Shown here: positions 57,387-64,000 of the stretch, piece after piece
How positions within the stretch are numbered: position 1 is the first letter of the stretch
How the letters are laid out: each line of letters starts with the position of its first letter
Assembly (NCBI GenBank): GCA_023653785.1
Contig: JAMKCH010005416.1
Location: forward strand, 54,561 to 118,560
Direction: 5' to 3'
Origin: Ophioderma brevispina
Taxonomy: Eukaryota > Echinodermata > Ophiuroidea > Amphilepidida > Ophiodermatidae
DNA: 64,000 bases
Notes under the pieces: model-generated
Told to the model about the DNA's origin: nothing
Databases searched by the model: none
What the model saw: the letters and a program-made list of their open reading frames with translations, nothing else
Made by a program: the position numbers and the translations under genes

Positions 57387-59356
57387 GGATTTCTCCCGGG
57401 GGGCCACTTGTATTCCAAGGTGGATATCATGCTCGTGTAAAACAAAAACGCGGAATTAGGGTCGTTTTTTGAGTTCAGGCGATGTACGCGCGTACATTGT
57501 TTTAGGGTATCAAAGCGTCACAAATTCAAAATAAGGGTTTGCGGTTTCCCGTCGACACCTCACGTGCTTAGGGTGTGATCTTGTGACGTCCTTGTAAAAA
57601 TTAGAATTAAAATTGACAATGCTGGACACATAGTGGGTTTTTCCGCTTTTTCTTCTTCTTTATTCACATGGATAGATTCCCCGAGTGATTTTTAAACGCG
57701 TTTTCAACAAGTTCACAAGGCCTTATTTTTCAGTTTATTTTCTCTTTTCGTTGTGCCCGTCCCTTCCTACATATATAGCCTTTATAATTGGAGTTTTCAT
57801 TTCATTTTCGGCCGCGTTTCGATTCTACACTAAGACTAATCGTTATATGTAGGCCTTGTGCAAATCGAAACAGAATTAGGGTCTGTCTCTCAATATGGAA
57901 TGTCCATCAAAATAAGGTCATGGATATTTTAGTCCGGGGGATTTTACTGAGTTTAATGAAATGGCTGAATATCAGGAAAAAAAAAAACAATTACGACACC
58001 CGATAGCACCCATTAATTTCAATTATTTCAAAGAAATAGGGACAATTTAAATATAATGGGATGTTAATTTTAAAACAACATTGATGCTTTAGATAATGCG
58101 CAATTGACGCTTTTAAACACAAAAGGTGAAATAGAAAGCTTCATGGGAAATCATGTGTACAAGACGAGTCCTTAAAAGGACATCTTTCTGCTTTTATGTG
58201 CACAATTGTGAATAAAACAACAATTGGTTTTGTATGCCACATAAATTGTAATGAATACAATGCAAGGCAATCAATCATAAATGACAACCTTTAGTGTGAA
58301 AACAAAAGACATTCAGTTTCAATGTTACTTTTTCTTCTGATACTCTGTATTATTTTGAGTAGAAATTCCGCATGCATGAACACCAAGCTTCAGTTTACCA
58401 TACCTTTTCCCCTTTTAAGGGGAACTTCTTATCTAGTACAAAGGCCAAATCAGCATTGTGTAGTAAATCCTGTCATACTTGCTGTAGCAAAATTTGTGGG
58501 CCTGTTTACCACACTGACATATTAGGTCTCTTAATGACTAGTTTTTTCCATGCTATCAGTGTTAAAAATATACACACAAACAATTAAAATTCCGGTACCA
58601 CAATAGTATATTATAACTTGGAAGTATTATTGGTGTGGATATAAATATTGGGCTATATAATTCCATTCTACAGTTTAATTTTTTTGTCAAGCAAAATTTG
58701 CAATCTGAACCAACCACTCAGAAACTTTTAAAACAAATAGCTACCTTTAGGTTAGACTAGTCTCATTATGCAAGGCAGGGAATGTCCTATCACTAGTTTG
58801 CAGTAGGGTAATGTATAATCACTGCCATGGCCAAGCATGGAAAGATGAGACTCTTGAACTCAACAGAGGCAGTATCAGTAACAGCTGGGAAGTGTAAACA
58901 AGAGGCTGTATCACACAAACGAACTGAGTACCTTACTGCATGAGGGCTTGGTCAATTCAGGATTAATCTTCTGCCTTGCAGAAGAAAATTTCCTTTAATC
59001 AGGCTAGGGCCATTACAATAAGAATCCTATCTGGCCTGTAAAGTGAAAGGTACATTTTATAAAGTTCTCGTTTAGGTTTGCAAAATTTACCAAAATACTT
59101 TGTTTTAGGTGTATTTTTCAAACTGTTATGCCAATTACTTGTTTAGGGTTTTAAAATTAAACCACACCACTTGTTAAGGGTAAGCAAAACCATCCAAAGT
59201 ACTTGTTTAGGGTATCGCAAAATTCAACCGAAATACGTGCTTAGGGTGTTTTTTCTTGCCAGTGAAATACGGCTTAGGGGGGGGGTACGTTTTGGGAGGC
59301 CAAACACGGGCATGATATCCACCTTGGAATACAAGTGGCCCCCCCGGGTGGATTTT
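57387..59356. mobile_element. About 2-kb element with 50-bp inverted ends and subterminal repeats
   Basis: The left end (57387-57438) has CCCGGGGGGCCACTTG, TATTCCAAGGTGGATATCAT. The right end (59304-59356) has the complement ATGATATCCACCTTGGAATA, CAAGTGGCCCCCCCGGG. Inside the right end, six or seven units of about 34 bp carrying TACTTGTTTAGGGTATCGCA (variants) run from 59067 to 59280. Two related units lie inside the left end (57500-57590, CACGTGCTTAGGGTGTG). The rest has no coding frame of note. A non-autonomous DNA transposon is likely; its class is unknown. Confidence 0.75.
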
Positions 59357-59883
59357 CTTAATAATTCAGAGACCACGCCTTTTCAAACTTAACATTCAAT
59401 GCTTTTTAATTCGTTGTTTTAACCCCCAAACACCCTTTCACGTCAGATTAGACCAACTTAGATATGTAGTTTCGAAACAATATTATATTATTTTCATAAT
59501 ATTCCTTTCAGTATTTTGGACCTCAAATCAGGACATTTTCCCCAGAGCGTTTTCGACCAGGTATTGAGGTCACACGATTGTATTGGCTTCTCGTGTACAA
59601 GCACAATAACGCATGTTGGCGTGACGTCCTGATTGACTGTAACGTGAGACAACTTTTTAGTTGAATCAACGGCTAAGTGGGTACAAATCGTGCCATAAAC
59701 ACCTTTGTTGTGTCACACTTGAAAAAGACTACTACCTCTGTTCCGGTGCCTTTAACAATCCTGTAATCTGGTTGGTTTCTTATACTGTTAGTATCCTGTC
59801 TTGTAGTACCATATTATTTTGATATGTATAAAAAAAATAAAAAAAATATATTTGATAATAGTTTTGTCGTTTAATCACTTTAG

Positions 59884-59982
59884 ATGAACTTGAAGCTATG
59901 GAAGGTGTCCTTTTGAAAGATGCAGCAGACCATAGCCATCCCGCACATGTGGGAACACCTTAGCAAAGTATCCTTTTTCCAG
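59884..59982 (+). pseudogene. Cyclic-nucleotide-gated channel, C-linker exon 2, damaged
   Basis: Acceptor CACTTTAG ends at 59883. Taking the spare base from the previous exon, the frame gives YELEAMEGVLLKDAAD up to 59930. One extra C at 59930/59931 then shifts the frame, and the expected channel sequence resumes as IAIPHMWEHLSKVSFFQ (59932-59982). The match is to the C-linker end of CNG channels (D-I-A-I-x-x-x-x-x-x-L-S-K-V-x-x-F-Q). The segment is 99 bp where phase-1-in, phase-0-out requires 98. After the final CAG comes ACATAA and not GT, so no canonical donor exists at the expected place. Either the locus is decaying or the sequence has errors. Confidence 0.78.
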
Positions 59983-60733
59983 ACATAATGCTTTCACATC
60001 AACCGCTGTAATTTCATTACACCCCGTCATGCAATCCCACATTCAATTCCAGGCCTATTCTGTGCATGATGATCAATAATCATATGTTTTTAAATGAGGT
60101 TGTTCTGGGGCGGCTCACGCGTTCATTGGAAGTAACCTTTCTTTGATTTGTGATCTGCTGATCATGTTTCCCAACATTGCACGAGCGCCATTTGACATCA
60201 CAGTAATACAGTTAGCACAAAAAAGTATCTCGACATTTTTTTCGATCAGTAGTTTGCCGATTGCCAAAGTACCGATATTTTGCATGTATATTCAATGTAC
60301 ATTTATATGCCCTTCTGGCAAACAGGTCGTTATACTGCCGCAAAAACCCCCCAACCAAAAGTAGCACTTATAATGGCTTTTTCTAGAGTGAAGTTATGTT
60401 ATTGCAAATAATTTTTAAAATATGATTTTGGCTTTTATGATTATAATGGATTTCCTAAAGAATATACTTTTTATTATATTGTTTTTATATTGTGAATGTG
60501 TATTGTCAAATTTGTTGCAAATCATCTTTAATATATAATGTGCTATACGTATTAAACATTTTAATAAACCGTTAATGAAATCAAAATGACATGAACATGT
60601 GTGCGTCTTTGTCAATGTGTGTAGTGTAGAAAAACCGAGTTTTTTTTTACCGCGATTCTGTGAAAGCCACTACTTTAGTACTAATCCATAATAATATCTC
60701 ATTTTATAATTGTTCTTTTGGTTGTTGTCGCAG

Positions 60734-60818
60734 GACTGTGAACAAGGGCCGTTGCTTAGAGACTTGGTATTGAAGCTAAGACATTCTATATCTCCCAGGA
60801 GACTTCATTTGTCGAAAG
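60734..60818 (+). pseudogene. Cyclic-nucleotide-gated channel, start of the CNBD, damaged
   Basis: Acceptor GTCGCAG ends at 60733; donor GTATGA starts at 60819. It reads DCEQGPLLRDLVLKLRHS, which matches the start of the cyclic-nucleotide-binding domain in CNG channels (DCE.GLL.ELVLKL). Near 60788 the frame slips. Read one frame over, YLPGDFICRK follows to the donor, matching the conserved Y.PGDYICRKG. The exon is 85 bp, whereas phase 0 to phase 0 requires 87, so two bases are missing, probably one TA of a TATATA-like run. Joined to the next exon it would continue K|GEVGKEM. Confidence 0.85.
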
Positions 60819-62814
60819 GTATGAGGAATATTATAGGTTCTTAGTCCAGGGTACATACATGTGACCTTGTTATCCCATATCTATACTGTTGTTTCAATGT
60901 TTCAGACCGTATTTCCTGCTGATCTGAATCCGATGGATGCCAGAACAAAAACCTTGAGCATTTCGAGAAACGCAAAATTCAAAATGGGCAACCAAACATC
61001 TAAAACTCATAGGTTAATTACTCAAAAGTTTGTAATTTCTTTTGTCCTGTCAAGTCAAAACAACCCAGTGTGACCAATTAAGTTGTGATTCATTAACCAC
61101 CTAAGTAAGAGATTCAATATGGCAAACCAATACACAACGCATCTGAGATATTTGTCTACGTTTGACCAGTGAATGGTAACATGATATACCAATCTTTTAG
61201 CAATCAATAATTAATTGAAACAATTATGAATAGCTTTCAAAAATTTTTTAACACTCAAATAAATCAATAAAACCATTCAAGATGGCTTCCAAAAGGCAAA
61301 TTCATTACTATTAAAGCCAGGGCTCCATGTTTGTGTATATATCACTATAAACTCTTCAGACAATTGAAATACTAACATATCAAGTGGTTGATATCTGCAG
61401 ATGGCATCTAGATCGGCGTTCAATATGGCGGCAAATGTCAATCATAAAGGTCAGTATTCCTTTACCTGTAGCCTAAAGATATATTTTTGTGGTTGTTAGT
61501 TGGATATCACTTCCCAAAAACCCCAGTAAGGCTATCTTCACTTAAGTGTCATTGAGCATCAATATCCCACATGGATGCAAATGGACGCTTAAAAACCTAC
61601 AAAAACAAAGAACATATTTTCCCTAGACTCATTAGTGATCGGATTTTTCGGCCGCTTATTACGTGCCATTTCCAGCCCTATTGGATACCCATTTTGGATG
61701 GCATCTTACATGTACAGATTCCTCTGATGACCTACCTAATGAATGTGTACATTGATCTGATTGACTTACATAGAAATACACAACATTGCAGTACTGGTTA
61801 GATACCGCTATCAATTATAGCCATCTTACAGTATCGGAAGCCATCTTTGGACCTATAATGACGGGATGTATATCCACAATTTTTTAAATGTGTCTTAATG
61901 AATTAATTATTTCTTGACTGCCAAAACACCAGGATCGATACAAATTACCACCGCAGCAAAATAGATCACGATCAGACACTTTATTGTATTGCGGCCATAT
62001 GGAATTAATTGATTACGGGTGTTACAGAAGATAGGGTTAAATTGGTCACAATGAATGTTTAAAACCGAGACAGGATGAAAATCACAACTTTTTGAGTGAA
62101 CAAGAGATGAATGTTTTGGTGTTTTGGTGCCCTTTTATTTTTTGCGGTTTTTACAAAAATGATCAATTTGCTCGTCGGGCATCCATCGGATTCAGAATCA
62201 CATAAAAACTGGATTAGAAACCGTTGAAAAACATTATCTATCTAAACAACATAGGTTGTATTAGGTAATCAATGAATCTTTAGACTGGACTACTCGAATT
62301 TCGCTTCATTTCAGTGGCGTAATGACCGGCCCAAAATACTTGGGTTGCATTCGACCTGTTCTGGCTTTTTTTTCAATAGTTGGTTTGCCCCTTTCTGTGG
62401 GTTGAAAATTTTGCAGTTAAAATCCCATTAAAAACAGAAATCATTCTGTCTTGTTTCGTCTCCCTTATGGGGCTGTCTACTTGTGTTTGGCACCATACCC
62501 TTAGCCAGAAAAGGAACTTTACTAGTAATATCTGCTTCCCATGCATGGATTATATACCGTGGATTTACATGACTTTGCATGTCGTCATTTTGGAGTCTTC
62601 GCTGTAGGAACATGTCATCGTTGAACTGCAACGCTTTTAATTCTGGACATTAGTGGACATTATAGTAAGATCTGTAAGGACATAATAGTGTATCATTCAT
62701 TATTGCTATTGTAATCGTATTTTGGACATTCCAAATTCTTGAACCAATCAATTTGATAAAATCATAATAAATCAGTACAATTTATAAAATTCAGATCATT
62801 TGTACACAAGGTTC
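60819..62814. other. Intron of the channel gene; possible relative of the 53-kb fold-back element
   Basis: CCTTGAGCATTTCGAGAAACG and TTCAAAATGGG at 60951-60990 recall CCTTGAGCATTTTGAGAAATC and TTCAAAATGGAAG at 53222 and 53318. CAATATGGCGGC and AAGATGGCTTCC words recur to 61860. The arms cannot be delimited. Confidence 0.35.
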
Positions 62815-63702
62815 ATAGTAGGGTTATAAATCATAATCCCATTCTAGAAGTTTGGGGAAGAAGGTTTGAAGATGTTTTCCTATAGTTTGAAGGGTTCTGA
62901 ATCAGAATTTTTGGGTCCAACCTCTGGGAAATGTGGGGAACTTTGTAAAATAAGGGGGTAAAATTATTACAGGGGTAAATTTGAAATCAAGTCAAATTGT
63001 GTTTAAATGTATACCAATGTATTTGTCTCATTATAAGGATTAAAAAAAGGTATAGTTTGTCTAGGTTCCGACCATTAGTTAAACAGGTACAGCCCTATTA
63101 AGGTTCAAGGTCATCCTGGGGGTAAACGTTACCCAGTGCTCCGATTTCGTTGAAACTGCTGTCAAATTGTTCGTCTTGCCCTAAATTACAATGTTTGGCT
63201 TATGGTTTCGTAATTCATGGGCAAAATGTAAAATGGTAACAAGGGTCTACAGGGGTCTATAGGGGTCACCAAAACATGACCTCAAATTGTATACAGAGCT
63301 GCCACCCAAAGAATTGAAATGGATTTTCTGCTTCAGTATGACCAGGGCAATAATTTGACACCGGTTTCAACAAAATCTGAGCACTAGATTTTTTTTGCCC
63401 CAGAATGACCTTGAACCTTATCAGGGCTGTAGCCGAGTAACTGAAGGTCGGAACCTATACAAACTATACCTTTTTTTAATCCATATAATGAGACAAAACA
63501 TTGGTGTACATTTAAACACAATTTGACCTGATTTCAAATTTACCCCTGTACTAATTTTACCCCTTATTTTACAAAGTTCCCCACATTTCCCAGAGGTTGG
63601 ACCCAAAAATTATGATTCAGCACCCTTCAAACTATATAAAAACATCTTCAAACCTTCTTCCCCAAACTTCTAGAATGGGATTCTCGTTTATAACCCTACT
63701 AT
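62815..63702. mobile_element. Fold-back element, shared-core family, copy 6 (best preserved)
   Basis: The left end ATAGTAGGGTTATAAA, AAGTTTGGGGAAGAAGG, TTTGAAGGGTTCTGAATCAG pairs with the right end CTGATTC-type sequence, CCTTCTTCCCCAAACTTC, TTTATAACCCTACTAT. Arms of about 240 bp. The core has GGATTAAAAAAAGGTATAG at 63046, GGTTCAAGGTCATCCTGGGG at 63103, and CCGATTTCGTTGAAACTG; the complement ACTATACCTTTTTTTAATCC is at 63464. It has a single copy of the unit that is a 71-bp array in copy 2. It lies in the intron between the two CNBD exons. No protein frame. Confidence 0.88.
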
Positions 63703-63830
63703 CATTGTTTTGTTTGTGTTTAAAGGGTAGGCCCTATTTCTGGCCTTGGCGTCCACGAGACGTCGTAACACTATTGTATACCTTTAATAAACGGTTAAGG
63801 TTTGGAAATCATTACACCCATCGGTGAATG
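63703..63830 (+). repeat. Dispersed repeat, related to 5488-5560
   Basis: GTGTTTAAAGGGTAGGCCC, CCTTGGCGTCCACGAGACGT and CGTAACAC match the complement of 5488-5545. It lies directly beside fold-back copy 6. Confidence 0.6.
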
Positions 63831-63964
63831 TTACGGGTGCACATATCAGGATAATGTAGTAGTATATGTTATCTTTTTGTTACTTTTTTCCCCTTGCAAC
63901 AACAGTCAAAGTGTTTATTATTATATACGGTCTAATCATGTGAATCATACACTTTGCATTACAG

Positions 63965-64000
63965 GGAGAAGTCGGTAAAGAGATGTTTATAATAGAAAGT
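63965..64000 (+). CDS. Cyclic-nucleotide-gated channel, CNBD exon, cut by the window edge
   Basis: Acceptor TTACAG ends at 63964. The 36 bases present read GEVGKEMFIIES, matching the conserved KG(D/E)xG(R/K)EMYII of the cyclic-nucleotide-binding domain and continuing exactly from ..CRK of the exon at 60734-60818 in phase 0. The ligand-contacting phosphate-binding cassette lies beyond the window. Confidence 0.9.

Noticed and set aside
57500..59280. Interstitial telomere repeats (TTAGGG words)
   Set aside because: TTTAGGGT occurs once per about 34-bp unit and not in tandem; it belongs to a subterminal transposon repeat.

Overview
This is nuclear DNA from an animal. It is AT-rich, has no operons and no dense coding, and shows spliced exons with GT/AG borders, very long introns and many decayed transposons. 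The mix of restriction-like-endonuclease, APE-type and L2/CR1-type LINEs, a Penelope-like element, a tRNA-derived SINE and many fold-back elements fits a marine invertebrate, perhaps a deuterostome. I cannot name the species. Almost every open frame of 60-130 codons is a shadow or a transposon fragment.

The one recognisable host gene is on the + strand in the last third: a cyclic-nucleotide-gated (CNG) channel resembling the B-type (CNGB) subunit. Five exons are visible: pore and S6 at 43575-43716; first part of the C-linker at 54728-54887; rest of the C-linker at about 59884-59982; start of the cyclic-nucleotide-binding domain (CNBD) at 60734-60818; and its continuation from 63965 to the window edge. 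The exons encoding S1-S5 were not found, and the gene runs off the right edge. The third exon has one extra base and no GT donor, and the fourth is two bases short. This copy is therefore either a decaying gene or carries sequence errors.

Layout. 1-1.5 kb: remnant of an R2-like LINE with a zinc knuckle and endonuclease. 1.8-10.5 kb: AT-rich tandem arrays, a G-rich tract, inverted-repeat elements, fold-back elements and a 17-bp minisatellite. 11.7-16.6 kb: a degraded APE-type LINE between two direct repeats of about 370 bp. 17.9-18.5 kb: a large inverted repeat. 19.8-20.6 kb: a minisatellite split by a SINE. 20.7-20.9 kb: a possible first coding exon on the - strand. 27.9-29.4 kb: an L2/CR1-type LINE on the - strand. 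29.7-33.0 kb: an unusually G-poor, A/C-rich stretch. 34.4-35.5 kb: a Penelope-like reverse transcriptase. 35.7-37.8 kb: three fold-back or TIR elements. 40.3-40.9 kb: a 235-bp tandem repeat. 42.8-43.4 kb: a minisatellite arranged as a palindrome. 45.6-49.1 kb: nested LINE, MITE and fold-back sequences. 53.2-63.8 kb: more fold-back elements, lying in the introns of the channel gene.

The most novel pattern is a set of fold-back elements at about 4.1, 6.9, 35.7, 45.6/48.8, 56.3 and 62.8 kb. Their outer inverted repeats differ widely, but all or most share an inner core containing GGATTAAAAAAAGGTATAG followed by AGGTCATCCTGGGGGTAAA or a variant. In the 6.9-kb copy, one part of this core has become a five-copy 71-bp tandem array.
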